DNA from: Erwinia_E haradaeae_E
GTDB lineage: Bacteria; Pseudomonadota; Gammaproteobacteria; Enterobacterales; Enterobacteriaceae
Direction: 5' to 3'
Assembly (NCBI RefSeq): GCF_900699015.1
Contig: NZ_LR217737.1
Location: 806,001 to 870,000 of the forward strand
Length of the DNA stretch: 64,000 nt
Part shown: piece after piece, positions 1 through 10,591 of the stretch
Layout of the letters: the number at the start of each line of letters is the position of its first letter
Position numbering within the stretch: position 1 is the stretch's first letter
Notes under the pieces: generated by a model
Told to the model about the DNA's origin: nothing
Databases searched by the model: none
What the model saw: only the letters and a program-made list of their open reading frames with translations
Made by a program: the position numbers and the translations under genes

Positions 1-1
1 G

Positions 2-880
2 CAACCAGATTTCCGTTTTGTAATCAATAAAAAAGGAGAAATATTAGACATAATTACTGAGCATCGACGCATTGCACATAGAATTATAGAAGAGTCAATG
101 ATTCTTGCAAATATCTGCGCCGCTCAGGAACTCAGTAATAAATTTGGATTTGGTATCTATAATGTTCATTACGGTTTTGATAAAATCAATGCAGATCAAG
201 TATCAGAAATCTTATCTCACCACGGAATTATCGAAGATCCTCTTACTATTGTTAGCCTTGATGGATTTCGCAACCTCAAGCGTAAATTAGATTCTCAACC
301 AAACACATTCCTTGCAAACCGTATTCGACGATTCCAATCGTTTGCTGAAATTCGTACGACTCCAGGACCTCATTGCGGTTTAGGTTTAGAAGCTTATGCT
401 ACCTGGACATCCCCTATTCGCAAATATGGCGATATGGTTAATCATCGATTAATAAAATCTATAATTACAGGTGAAACAGGTTCTCATCCGAAAGAAGAGC
501 TCGCAACTAATATATCCGATCGTCGTCGAAAAAACCGAATGGCAGGAAGAGATATAAGTGAATGGCTATATTCTCTCTTTTTAAAGAGAGAAATTGGTAG
601 TAATCGATTATTTACAGCCGAAATACTTGACGTCTCCCGTAGCGGCATGCGTATCCGACTTCAAGAAAATGGTGCTATAGCATTTATTCCTTCAGTATTA
701 ATCTATGCTGTCCGTGAAGACCTGATCTGTAAACATGATTCTGGTAGCATCTTAGTCAAAGGTGAAGTACTCTACCGTGTAACCGATCTACTAAACGTAG
801 TAATCACGGAAGTACGAATGGATACTCGTACTATCATTGCACGACCTGCTTTCTTATCTAATAAATCAACTTTTAGATAA
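2..880 (+). CDS. rnb: Exoribonuclease II, C-terminal part (5' end outside window)
   Basis: RNase II degrades single-stranded RNA processively from the 3' end in the cytoplasm. The frame is open from base 2, so the gene enters from the left edge; 292 C-terminal residues are visible of about 644 in the family. The RNB catalytic domain shows the conserved TSPIRKYGDM motif at fragment residues 136-145, with the arginine needed for catalysis, after an FGIYNVHYGF segment. The last 85 or so residues form the S1 RNA-binding domain (AEILDVSRSGMRI onward). No frameshift or missing motif is seen. PNPase (pnp) is also kept in this window, so both classical 3'-5' mRNA exonucleases are present. The call is secure; only the N-terminal cold-shock domains cannot be examined. 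Confidence 0.95.
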   Translation, partial: QPDFRFVINKKGEILDIITEHRRIAHRIIEESMILANICAAQELSNKFGFGIYNVHYGFDKINADQVSEILSHHGIIEDPLTIVSLDGFRNLKRKLDSQPNTFLANRIRRFQSFAEIRTTPGPHCGLGLEAYATWTSPIRKYGDMVNHRLIKSIITGETGSHPKEELATNISDRRRKNRMAGRDISEWLYSLFLKREIGSNRLFTAEILDVSRSGMRIRLQENGAIAFIPSVLIYAVREDLICKHDSGSILVKGEVLYRVTDLLNVVITEVRMDTRTIIARPAFLSNKSTFR

Positions 881-1952
881 GAGATTATTATTTTCCTTCT
901 TAAAGAAGGATAAAATCACCATAGAAACAATAAAAGTTTAGATATCTAGAAAAAACAAATATAATAAATCACCCTTATCCATTAATCATAATTAACTTAA
1001 ACTAATTGATCATCTTCAGATAAATATTCTAATAATGAATCAAAGTAACGATCTAATCTGATCTATCAAAAACATATCTATATGTATTACTAAATACAAA
1101 ATATTTATCTGATAGATAAGGATTTAATCTTTACTCGATACATTAAAATATCTTTAGTTTTCTGCACCAGATAGAACAACTAAGACTCATATGTCATATC
1201 TTATAAAATCTATATTTTACATATTATGATCTTATTTCTCTTCGTTCATTTCGTTGATATAAGAAATAGTATTTGTTAACATTAATACTATTAATAAAAT
1301 TATACATACTAAATTACAAAAGAACGTTATAGATATAATGTTACTCGACTTCAAAAGATCTAATATGATACTACTTCTATGATATATAGATCTTGTCTAT
1401 ACTGCATTTTGTTCTATCAAGCAATAATATTTACTTCATCTACTGCCTGCATAAATACGATAGAAAACTATATTTAAAAAATTTGTCTATCTATAACAAC
1501 GCTCTTTAATTTATTACATAAATAGATATGTTATATAGTAAAATTATAACAAAACAAGATCTACATTAATTAAAACGACTAATTAAACAACACTTTAATT
1601 AATATTTTTAATTAATCAATCCAATAGAAACAGTCTTTATGACAAAACTATTAACGTTTTATGGTTATATCAATAATATCTTAAAATATTTAGATTACTA
1701 AAAATTTATTAATTCATAAGTAATCAGTAGCTTTTAACATATTTTTTAATAATAATTCTATTAAAACACTCCCTATTCAAAATAAGGAACAATGAATAAA
1801 TTAACTAGTATAACTTAAATATAAAGATATTTTTTATTATATGATTCCCGAATCATCTAAAAATTAGATATATAAGTCAAAACTAACGCTATGAATCATA
1901 GTTACAAGATAGTATTTACTTTTCCAACGATTATAATCAGGACTTTCTTAGA
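881..1952. other. Gene-free AT-rich spacer, rnb to speE
   Basis: No ORF or RNA gene is recognisable in 1,072 bases. A short hairpin (CCTTC at 895-899 with GAAGG at 905-909) lies 15 bases past rnb and may mark its 3' end, but no T-run follows. Two small palindromes sharing the word GAATCAT sit at 1841-1856 and 1889-1901, upstream of speE. The rest reads as eroded sequence. Confidence 0.7.
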
Positions 1953-2813
1953 ATGTTAACGAACAGCATATGGCATGAAACACTTCATCCTAATTTTGGA
2001 CAATATTTTTCTATCAATCAAATCCTATATCGCACACATACCAAGCACCAAGATTTAATGATTTTTGAAAATGAAACTTTAGGCCGAATTCTAGCACTTG
2101 ACGGCATAGTGCAAACTACTGAATCTGATGAATTTATTTATCATGAAATGATGGCTCATGTCCCTTTACTAGCTCACGGTAATGTACGAAAAGTATTAAT
2201 TATTGGAGGTGGAGATGGTGCCATGCTTCGCGAAACAAGCTATCATAAAAATATTGAGCAAATTACTATGGTTGAAATCGATTCTAGTGTAATTGAATTA
2301 TCTAAGCAATACCTACCTTATCACCATGCTGGCTCTTTTCACAATCCACGATGCAAAATTATTATTGATAATGGTGTTAATTTTGTACAAACAACTTACG
2401 ATCGATTTGATGTAATTATCTCTGATTGTCCTGACCCGATTGGTCCAGGGGAAAGTCTGTATACTTCAGAGTTTTATCAAGGATGCCATAAATGTCTCAA
2501 TCCAGGTGGTATATTTGTAGCACAAAGCGGTGTCTGCTTCTTTCAACTAAATGAAGCAATAAATAATTATCAAAAATTGCAACACTATTTTAATGATGTA
2601 GGTTTCTATCAAGCATCAATACCTACCTATTATGGAGGTATAATGACTTTTGCCTGGGCAAGCGATGATCCTATTCTACGTCAAATAAATACATTAAACT
2701 TAATGACTCGTTATAATCAAACAGAACTGAACTGCCGATATTACAATCCAGCTCTACATGCTAGCAGCTTTACCTTACCGCAATATTTTTTAAATGCACT
2801 AAAAACTTGCTAA
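1953..2813 (+). CDS. speE: Spermidine synthase (putrescine aminopropyltransferase)
   Basis: SpeE moves an aminopropyl group from decarboxylated S-adenosylmethionine to putrescine, giving spermidine and methylthioadenosine. The protein has 286 residues (E. coli 288). It has the beta-rich N-terminal domain (WHETLHPNFGQYF), the nucleotide-binding IGGGDGAMLRE loop near residue 90, and the active-site segment SDCPDPIGPGES with the catalytic aspartates. Most relatives read DCTDP there; the Thr-to-Pro change is a small oddity. The ATG at 1953 gives an N-terminus in register with E. coli; a Shine-Dalgarno is not obvious. speD follows after 23 bases, as in the usual speED operon. Putrescine must come from another gene or the host, since no speA, speB or speC is in this window. 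Confidence 0.96.
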   Translation: MLTNSIWHETLHPNFGQYFSINQILYRTHTKHQDLMIFENETLGRILALDGIVQTTESDEFIYHEMMAHVPLLAHGNVRKVLIIGGGDGAMLRETSYHKNIEQITMVEIDSSVIELSKQYLPYHHAGSFHNPRCKIIIDNGVNFVQTTYDRFDVIISDCPDPIGPGESLYTSEFYQGCHKCLNPGGIFVAQSGVCFFQLNEAINNYQKLQHYFNDVGFYQASIPTYYGGIMTFAWASDDPILRQINTLNLMTRYNQTELNCRYYNPALHASSFTLPQYFLNALKTC

Positions 2814-2836
2814 GCATTTTAAGGAAAAAAATAACA

Positions 2837-3643
2837 TTGCAAAAGTTGAAATTACATGGATTCAATAATTTAACTAAAAGTTTAAGTTTTTGCATCTATG
2901 ACATATGTTATGCCAATACAGAAGCAGAACGCGATGGATATATCGCCTATATTGATGAACAATATAATGCGACCAGGTTAACTGAAATTCTCAGTGAAAC
3001 TTGTTCAATCATAGGTGCTAATGTGCTAAATATTGCGCATCAAGATTATGAACCACAAGGTGCTAGTGTCACCATTCTAATCAGTGAAGAAGAAATAGAT
3101 GTGCGTACTGTAGATACATCAGAAAATCCTGGTCCACTATCGCATTCAATGATTGCACATCTAGATAAAAGCCATATCTGCGTACATACTTATCCAGAAA
3201 GCCATCCTGAAGGTGGGTTATGTACTTTTCGAGCTGACATTGAAGTATCCACATGTGGTCTAATTTCTCCTTTAAAAGCTCTCAATTATTTAATACACAA
3301 ACTTGATTCAGATATTGTGACAATTGACTATCGTGTTCGAGGTTTTACACGTGATATAAATGGTGTAAAACATTTTATTGATCACAAGATCAATTCAATA
3401 CAGAATTTTATGTCAGAAGACATGAAATTAAGGCATGATATGATGGATGTGAATGTATACCAAGAAAATATTTTTCATACCAAAATGCTTCTAAAAAAAT
3501 TTGATCTTACACATTATCTATTTAATTCTAAACTAGAAGATTTAGGACAACAAGAACATCAACGAATTACTAATCTCTTATGGAAAGAAATGCGCGAAAT
3601 TTATTACGGTCGGAATATTCCGACTGTAGGACAAAATATATAG
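2837..3643 (+). CDS. speD: S-adenosylmethionine decarboxylase proenzyme
   Basis: SpeD decarboxylates S-adenosylmethionine to supply the aminopropyl donor for SpeE. The frame is open from a TTG at 2807 that overlaps speE, but I place the start at the TTG at 2837. It follows the Shine-Dalgarno-like AAGGAA at 2821-2826 by ten bases, and the product (QKLKLHGFNN) then matches the E. coli N-terminus in register. This gives 268 residues (E. coli 264). The self-cleavage site is intact: LDKSHICVHTYPE, with Ser112 predicted to become the pyruvoyl cofactor. FRADIEVSTCG and the C-terminal EIYYGRN are conserved. Non-ATG initiation could keep expression low. The second gene of the speED operon; identity is certain, the start fairly so. 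Confidence 0.95.
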   Translation: MQKLKLHGFNNLTKSLSFCIYDICYANTEAERDGYIAYIDEQYNATRLTEILSETCSIIGANVLNIAHQDYEPQGASVTILISEEEIDVRTVDTSENPGPLSHSMIAHLDKSHICVHTYPESHPEGGLCTFRADIEVSTCGLISPLKALNYLIHKLDSDIVTIDYRVRGFTRDINGVKHFIDHKINSIQNFMSEDMKLRHDMMDVNVYQENIFHTKMLLKKFDLTHYLFNSKLEDLGQQEHQRITNLLWKEMREIYYGRNIPTVGQNI

Positions 3644-4336
3644 ATATGAACGTCAATTAATTAAATAAAAAAACTCACAAACTCTTACCATATAAGAGTC
3701 ACAAAATAAACTATACGCACATTACTATCTATGATAGTATCAATTACATAGTAAAATGTTAATCGTATTTATTAACTTTTTAATAGAAAATAACTCTTAT
3801 TATTATATTAAAATGCATAATACAGTATCAATAAGCCTGTATGAGTTTTTAATAATCAAAGAAATATTTATGAAATCTTATTAAGTACCGATATTTTTAT
3901 TCTAATTAGATTTACTAATCTAACCACGCTTATTATTTATAAGATTTATCACAATTTCATTCACATTTCTAACCATCTAGCTGATCAATCATTATACATA
4001 GATAGTACGCTATAGTTATAAATGGAAACATTTTTAACATTAATTTTATAAACATACAAAATATTAAATCCATACTTTTATTTATAATTATTGTTTTTAT
4101 AAAAAATATACCAAAATAAATATAATCTAGATAAAAAAATCTAGAAGACTAACTATAAAGCCTTTATAAATCCTTTCATTGCTATAAAAATTTTATTTCA
4201 GTCCAGTCATCTATTTTTTAAATCCATTAAAATACAATCTTAACGATATTGTTTAAAAAAAATATAAATAAAATAATGTGATTACACAATAACCAATTAA
4301 CATGCTAACCATTAACCTACTTTCATAAAAATCTTA
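3644..4336. other. Gene-free AT-rich spacer, speD to purD (convergent)
   Basis: 693 bases between two convergent genes. Two weak hairpins are visible: ACTCTTA/TAAGAGT at 3681-3699, 37 bases after speD, and TACTATC/GATAGTA at 3723-3739. Neither is followed by a good T-run, so they are only possible 3' ends for speD. Nothing else is recognisable. Confidence 0.65.
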
Positions 4337-5632
4337 TTATCTATTTTTTAATAATATCCTATTTATCTCACGATGACCAATATCATTACGAAAAAATTTT
4401 CCATTCCAAGAAATTAATTGTGCAATTTCATAAGCATTTCTTTTTGCTACAATAATATCTGATCCCAACGCAGTAACACATAATACACGGCCACCATGAG
4501 TCAAAATTAACTTATCTGAAAGAATCGTTCCAGAATGAAATACTTTACCATCCAATTTATCTAATAACGATAAACCATAAATCTGATCACCCTTTACATA
4601 TTCTCCAGGATAACCTTTCGCTGCAAGAACTACTCCTAAAGACGGGCGAGGATCCCATTTTACCTCTTTTTTATGCAACAGACCAAGTTCAGCCGCACAA
4701 AAAAGATCCACCAAATCTGATCTCAAACGTAATAAAATAACCTGCGCCTCCGGATCGCCTAAACGACAATTAAATTCTATAACCTTCAGTTGATTATTTT
4801 TATTAATCATCACACCTACATATAAGAACCCAGTATAGACATTACCCTCATAAGCCATTCCACGTACAGTAGGTAAAATAATTTCATTCATGATTTTCTT
4901 ATGAATAACACTAGTAACTACTTCTATTGGAGAATATGCCCCCATACCACCAGTATTTAATCCAGTATCACCATCTCCTACCCTCTTATGGTCCTGGCTG
5001 GTAGCCATAGGTAAAACATGCTCACCATCCACCATAACAATAAAGCTTAGTTCTTCACCGTCTATAAATTCTTCTACCACAATTCGCCGCTCTACCCGTT
5101 GAAACAAATTACCTTCCAGCATCCCTCGGACAGCAGACTCAGTCTCTTCTATTGTTCTGGCAATAATCACCCCCTTTCCTGCCGCTAAACCATCCGCTTT
5201 AATTACAATTGGAAAACTTTTTTTACGAGAATAAATAAGAGCTTGTTCAACTTTAGTAAAAGTTTGATATTCAGCTGTTGGAATATTGTGACGCACTAAA
5301 AAATCTTTAGCAAATGATTTTGAGCCTTCTAACAAAGCCGCTGATTGAGTTGGACCGAATATTATTAAACCAGCTCCACGAAATCTATCAACTATCCCAT
5401 TTATTAAAGGGGTTTCTGGACCAACAACCGTCAAATCAATCTTTTTATACAACGCAAAGGCTAACAAGCGGTTTATATCATTTGATGGAATATCTATATT
5501 TTTAATCATAGACTCTAAAGCAGTACCAGCATTACCTGGTGCAACAAATATACTAGTAACTAATTTAGAATGCGAAATTTTCCATGCTAACGCATGTTCA
5601 CGCCCACCATTACCAATTACTAAAATTTTCAT
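4337..5632 (-). CDS. purD: Phosphoribosylamine-glycine ligase (GAR synthetase)
   Basis: PurD joins glycine to 5-phosphoribosylamine using ATP, the second step of de novo purine synthesis. 431 residues, against 429 in E. coli. It opens with VIGNGGREHALAWK and carries the ATP-grasp fold: the IKADGLAAGKGV nucleotide loop near residue 147, TSQDHKR, NTGGMGAYSP, and the metal-binding EFNCRLGDPE stretch near residue 290. Most relatives have RFGDPE; the leucine is unusual but conservative. In E. coli purD directly follows purH; here 847 empty bases lie between the two, so a single transcript is doubtful and purD may have its own promoter. Glycine could come from GlyA, also in this window. Intact and confidently assigned. 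Confidence 0.97.
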   Translation of the reverse strand: MKILVIGNGGREHALAWKISHSKLVTSIFVAPGNAGTALESMIKNIDIPSNDINRLLAFALYKKIDLTVVGPETPLINGIVDRFRGAGLIIFGPTQSAALLEGSKSFAKDFLVRHNIPTAEYQTFTKVEQALIYSRKKSFPIVIKADGLAAGKGVIIARTIEETESAVRGMLEGNLFQRVERRIVVEEFIDGEELSFIVMVDGEHVLPMATSQDHKRVGDGDTGLNTGGMGAYSPIEVVTSVIHKKIMNEIILPTVRGMAYEGNVYTGFLYVGVMINKNNQLKVIEFNCRLGDPEAQVILLRLRSDLVDLFCAAELGLLHKKEVKWDPRPSLGVVLAAKGYPGEYVKGDQIYGLSLLDKLDGKVFHSGTILSDKLILTHGGRVLCVTALGSDIIVAKRNAYEIAQLISWNGKFFRNDIGHREINRILLKNR

Positions 5633-6479
5633 TTAAATCTCATTTTACATATATAAAAGATTTATATCAAATACCTTACACCTAGTCTTATCAAAGATGA
5701 GAATCTATCCAAGATAAACTGTAATAGAATCAACTAGCGTGAATCAACTAAAAAACTAACTTCCTATCATCCACTATCAGAAAATCTTCTATCTATATCC
5801 AATAACTTGTAATAACAAACTGATTAGACAAAAAATACAATATAGAATGTACTAATAATATGTACATCTAAATATATGTATATATTATGTGATAAGTATG
5901 ATCTATACCGAACTTGATCGAAAACTATATCTACCAACTCACTATTATGTTTTCAACATTAATACTTCAAGCTATTTATATTATTATTGAACTGTATTAT
6001 ATATCTAAATATATAAAATCTATCTTAAAATCATAATGACGATATGATCGTATTATCCTCTACAGTAATGCAGAGATAATAAAGTATATCAACTCTAAAA
6101 TTAGATATACAAACTATTAATATTTTTAGATATGCATGTTTAGTCTCATTTATTGAATTTCTCTTTCTTACATCAGAAGACCAGATCTCGTAATCTATAT
6201 GATCTATATATAATATCCTTGATTATATCAATCCTTATAATAAAATATTTAGATATATCGTTTTGTAAATATTTACACAATTTATTTATTAGACATAATG
6301 TCATCTAGTAAAACATACTATATTTAAAAAAATTTAAACATATATCTTAGTCTTCTATGCTTTTAATGCACTACACTACTACAAATACCAATCACATCTA
6401 TTGAAATTAAAATAAGATACAATCAATCAACTACCAATACAATAGTTCACCTATTTAGATAAAATGTTTCGTACCACTA
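5633..6479. other. Gene-free insert inside the purH-purD operon
   Basis: 847 bases where E. coli has almost none. No ORF or gene remnant is recognisable. By eye the words ATCTA/TAGAT occur about 15 times, roughly three to four times what base composition alone would give. A promoter for purD would be expected here, but I cannot point to a convincing one. Confidence 0.65.
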
Positions 6480-8069
6480 TCAATGTCGAAAATGACGAAA
6501 ATTAGTAAATATCATTACCATATTATATTCATCCACGGCCGAAATCACTTCGTCATCACGAATTGAATTACCTGGCTGAATAACACAGTTCACTCCAACA
6601 GAGGCAGCAGAATCAATGGTATCACGAAAAGGAATAAAACCATCGGAGGCCATAATTGAACCTTCTAACTTCAAACCCACCTCAGCTGCTTTAATGGCAG
6701 CAATTTTAGCAGAATAAGCACGACTCATTTGTCCCGCTCCTATACCGAGCGTCATATTATTACGCACGTAAACAATTGCATTAGATTTCACGAATTTAGA
6801 TACTTTCCAACCAAAAAGAGAATCAAAGATATCCTGATCACTTGCTAAGCGTTTACTAACTACACGGAGCTCATGTTTAGATACTATTTTTGTATCTCTA
6901 GATTGAACTAAAAGACCTCCTTTTACACGTTTAAAGTCTACATCCATCTGACTTTTCTTCCAATTTCCACAAAGAAGTATACGTAAAGAGTTTTTACTAG
7001 ATGTTAGCTGCATTGCCTCAGAGCTAATGGAGGGAGCAATAATAACTTCTACAAATTGACGACTAATAATATCCTGTGCAGTCACTGCATCTAATTCACG
7101 ATTGAAAGCAATTACACCTCCAAATGCAGAAGATGGATCAGTTTTGTAAGCGTTCTGATATGCATCAAGAATTGTGTCTGCTGATGCAACCCCACAAGGG
7201 TTGCAATGTTTTACAATCACGCAAGATGGGAGATCAAATTCCTTTACACACTCTAGCGCTGCATCAGCATCGGCAATATTATTGTATGAGAGATGCTTAC
7301 CCTGTAACTGCTTTGCAGTAGACACAGATGGATGGAGTAATCCATCTTCTATATAAAAGGCAGCTGCTTGATGGCTATTTTCACCATATCGAATATCCTC
7401 TTTCTTAATAAAATTTAAATTTAAAATAGAAGGAAAGAGTTTACATGACTTAACACCGCTTTTATCAGAACAGGATTCAATACCACTAAAATAATGAGAA
7501 ATAATACTATCGTAAGCTGCAGTATACTCAAATGCTTTAATTGCTAGATTCCAACGAGTTTTTAGTGTAAGCGCATTCTCATTTCTATCTAATTCTTCAC
7601 TAATAGTGGCATAGTCACTAACGTCCACAACAACAGCAACATCTTTATAATTTTTAGCAGCAGCACGAACCATAGTCGAACCGCCGATATCAATCTGATC
7701 AATTGCCTCTTCTAATGTACATGTACTACAGGATATAGATTGAGGAAACGGATACAAATTTACTATAACCAGATCAATAGGAATCATTCCATACAGATCC
7801 ATAATACGAAAATCCTGATTACGTCTCCCTAAAATACCACCATGCACTTTAGGATGTAGAGTTTTTAACCTTCCATCCATTATTTCTGGAAAACCTGTAT
7901 AATCAGACATTTCAGTAACAACTACCCCAGCTTCAGTTAAGAAACGAGCAGTTCCTCCAGTTGACAACAGCTTAATACCACGTCGAAATAAATCTTGAGC
8001 AAATATAAGTATACCTGCTTTATTAGAAACACTAAGAAGTGCACAACGGATAGGCCGATATGGCAGCAT
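6480..8069 (-). CDS. purH: Bifunctional AICAR transformylase / IMP cyclohydrolase
   Basis: PurH carries out the last two steps to IMP: formyl transfer from 10-formyltetrahydrofolate to AICAR, then ring closure. 529 residues, the same as E. coli. The N-terminal MGS-like cyclohydrolase domain (about 1-200) shows LSTGGTARFL and MDGRLKTLHPKVHGGIL. The transformylase domain has the catalytic KHCNPCG motif near residue 267 and ends with FIPFRDTID and QPGNSIRDDEVI. No frame disruption. It depends on folate one-carbon units, which fits the presence of folP and glyA in the window. No recognisable PurR operator was found upstream, so regulation may be lost. Confidence 0.97.
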   Translation of the reverse strand: MLPYRPIRCALLSVSNKAGILIFAQDLFRRGIKLLSTGGTARFLTEAGVVVTEMSDYTGFPEIMDGRLKTLHPKVHGGILGRRNQDFRIMDLYGMIPIDLVIVNLYPFPQSISCSTCTLEEAIDQIDIGGSTMVRAAAKNYKDVAVVVDVSDYATISEELDRNENALTLKTRWNLAIKAFEYTAAYDSIISHYFSGIESCSDKSGVKSCKLFPSILNLNFIKKEDIRYGENSHQAAAFYIEDGLLHPSVSTAKQLQGKHLSYNNIADADAALECVKEFDLPSCVIVKHCNPCGVASADTILDAYQNAYKTDPSSAFGGVIAFNRELDAVTAQDIISRQFVEVIIAPSISSEAMQLTSSKNSLRILLCGNWKKSQMDVDFKRVKGGLLVQSRDTKIVSKHELRVVSKRLASDQDIFDSLFGWKVSKFVKSNAIVYVRNNMTLGIGAGQMSRAYSAKIAAIKAAEVGLKLEGSIMASDGFIPFRDTIDSAASVGVNCVIQPGNSIRDDEVISAVDEYNMVMIFTNFRHFRH

Positions 8070-8418
8070 AACAATGCTCTTCCTCTGGAATAAAATATTA
8101 ATAATATATTAATCGGGATGCAGAAACACTATTTCTAATCATCTTTTTTTTAAAAACTAATATTTTTTTTCACTACTATTGATAAATAGTATAATATTAA
8201 ATATATAGTAAATCATAAAACAATATTAAAATAGACCAAAAATGAAAGAAAGCATCTCTAATTATGCATAAATACTACCTTCTTCACAGTTAAAATACTT
8301 ATCTATCCTATAAAATTATAATAGATCGTACATGACTGCTAATTCTAAATTTGTACATTAATTTAACAACATAGTATACATGATAATCTCTAAATCAATC
8401 TACTTTATCTTTATTAAT
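8070..8418. other. Gene-free spacer, plsC to purH
   Basis: 349 AT-rich bases upstream of purH and downstream of plsC (both minus strand). It must contain the purH promoter, but no clear -35/-10 pair or purine operator could be singled out. Confidence 0.6.
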
Positions 8419-9162
8419 TTACTTAAAACGACTATGAATACTTTCATGCAAAGCAATTTCAGTATTTAATTCATATAACTTTTTTTTCATTAACTTTCTA
8501 CAATAGTTAGCAAAGACACGCACTGGTTGATCAGAAAAACAACAGGGATCAATCGGTGGTAACATTTCAACAATAGACAAGCCATTTTTTAAACGATTCA
8601 GTTTAATTTTACCATGAGTATTAGATACTACTACTGGAATAATAGGAACACCTGCAGCTTTAGCTAAATAAAATGCCCCCATTTTAAAAGGAAGCAGACC
8701 CCGACCACGGCTCCTTGTGCCTTCTGGAAACATCCAAAAAGAAATTCTTTGTTTTTGAAATTTCGTGATTAATTTTGTAATTACCCGATACGCTTTAGTA
8801 TAATTTTTCCTATTAATCAAAATATTACCACTTAACCAGTAAAGAATACCAAAAAATGGAATCCATAATAAACTAGATTTTCCAACAGTCACAGTGCTAG
8901 CCTGCAAAATCTTAGCTGCAGTAATCATATCAAAGTTATTTTGATGATTACATATATAAATTGCATTAGGATAAGACTCAGAACCTAGAGGTTTTCGTAA
9001 ACAAACCGTTAATCCAAAAAAATAAGAAAGCTGACCAAATAATTTACTAAAAGTAGCCACATGACATGGATTACGTGGACTAAAAAGACAATAGAAGCAA
9101 CCAAAAATACAGACAAAAATTGAATAAACTAAAATACCTAAAATACGAAAGAAAGCTAGCAT
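8419..9162 (-). CDS. plsC: 1-acyl-sn-glycerol-3-phosphate acyltransferase
   Basis: PlsC adds the second acyl chain to lysophosphatidic acid, making phosphatidic acid at the inner membrane. The frame is open from 9183, but the internal ATG at 9162 gives MLAFFRIL, in register with the E. coli start, and a 247-residue product (E. coli 245). An N-terminal membrane segment (about 1-25) is followed by the catalytic NHQNNFD box (His73, Asp78), the FPEGTRSRG substrate-binding box (145-153) and IPVVVSN. It accepts acyl-ACP or acyl-CoA, so it works downstream of the fab operon and plsX in this window. It is isolated from other genes; in E. coli its neighbours are parC and ftsP. Function secure; start chosen by homology. 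Confidence 0.95.
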   Translation of the reverse strand: MLAFFRILGILVYSIFVCIFGCFYCLFSPRNPCHVATFSKLFGQLSYFFGLTVCLRKPLGSESYPNAIYICNHQNNFDMITAAKILQASTVTVGKSSLLWIPFFGILYWLSGNILINRKNYTKAYRVITKLITKFQKQRISFWMFPEGTRSRGRGLLPFKMGAFYLAKAAGVPIIPVVVSNTHGKIKLNRLKNGLSIVEMLPPIDPCCFSDQPVRVFANYCRKLMKKKLYELNTEIALHESIHSRFK

Positions 9163-10591
9163 GATGCTATATCCAAAAATCAAATATTATCCTAATTATT
9201 ATATGCTATTTCAAAAAAATAGTAAACAGATTAGATGTTACTTCTTCACTGCAAATAGTAATTTTTTACTGTTATTGACTATCAATATATTGATATTGAT
9301 CTTCTTATACTCTAAATGTCCAACACTTTCATGAATTTGATTTTAATAAAAACTAAAATAACAAGCTGGTATTTATGTTAGGTGATTTAATATCTGCACT
9401 ATTGAAATAACTAATACCTTGAACAAAATGATACATCCTATTATTTAAAAATAAAATCTAACTTATAGCTCTCTAGTTTATCACAATAGATAATATACAG
9501 ATCTATCCAGTATAATTAGAAATTTTACTATGACCTACATGTTTTTACAATCTATAAGATCTATGATCTATATAGACCAAACGTATTCACATCCTAATAA
9601 TCTTAATTAAGATATCCAGTTTACTAAATAACATCAAAATACATGGATTTACAACCGATCAAGGTTGGGAATTCAATAACACCTTGTTAATTAATAAGGT
9701 AGTTCAAAAAATATTAAGACTACTATTTTTTTATAAAATAGTAAAATATATCTAAACGATCTATAATTACTAGAAATTGATAATAATCCTTTCACTTAAT
9801 CAGTTAAAAGAAGAATTAAATTTTACACTCTATACTATTAATAGAGATCAAAATCAAAATCATCACTGGACATCACTTTAATTTATCAATAATCATATAA
9901 CCTCAACATTCGAATACTCCTTTTCAAAATAAAATAATAAAACATATCAAGTATATATAAATAAGATTATATTATTATAATCAATAATTATAATAATCTA
10001 TAAGAAAGAAATAAAACAAACAGATAAAAATATCGAGGAATAAACTATAAACATAAATATAAAAACTAATAATCACTAAATATTGAATCTATCTAATCAT
10101 AAAAAATTATGTAAATAAAAATATAATATTAGTATATTTTACTATAAAAAACTTAGACGATTAACTTTTTCATCTAACTTAATGAATGTCCATTTAAACA
10201 ATAATACATATAAAAATTAAATATTATAAAAATACAGTAATCGACATTCCTTCTATAATAAATACATGCTGAGTCTATTCAATAATTAAAACATCTATAC
10301 TACAAATCTGAATTATTATATAATTTATAACACTTTAAAATAAACGAATTATTATCTTATAATTAACCATATACTAGTATATATATTTTCTATTTTTTTT
10401 AAAAACACTTAGCATATATATGCATCCAAAAAATTCGCATTTTTCTCTATTCACATCTTAACATTCAAGTCTAATTTGTTATAGTAAACAAAATATTTAA
10501 AATACTAGAATGCACCTCTCTTAATCTCAAAACCTAACAAATATAAAAGTGCATAGTAAAAAATACTAAACTACTATTAATAGTACACAAC
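9163..10591. other. Gene-free AT-rich spacer, fabB to plsC
   Basis: About 1.4 kb with no supportable gene, RNA or remnant. It holds AT-only inverted repeats such as one near 9970-10000 (ATTATTATAAT with ATTATAATAAT), which are expected by chance at this composition. Confidence 0.65.

Noticed and set aside
6264..6277. 14-bp palindrome TGTAAATATTTACA in the purH-purD spacer
   Set aside because: AT palindromes of this length are expected several times by chance in the spacers; no matching regulator or partner site seen.
9970..10005. AT inverted repeat of 11 bp between fabB and plsC
   Set aside because: Made almost only of ATT/AAT repeats; several such are expected by chance in this DNA.
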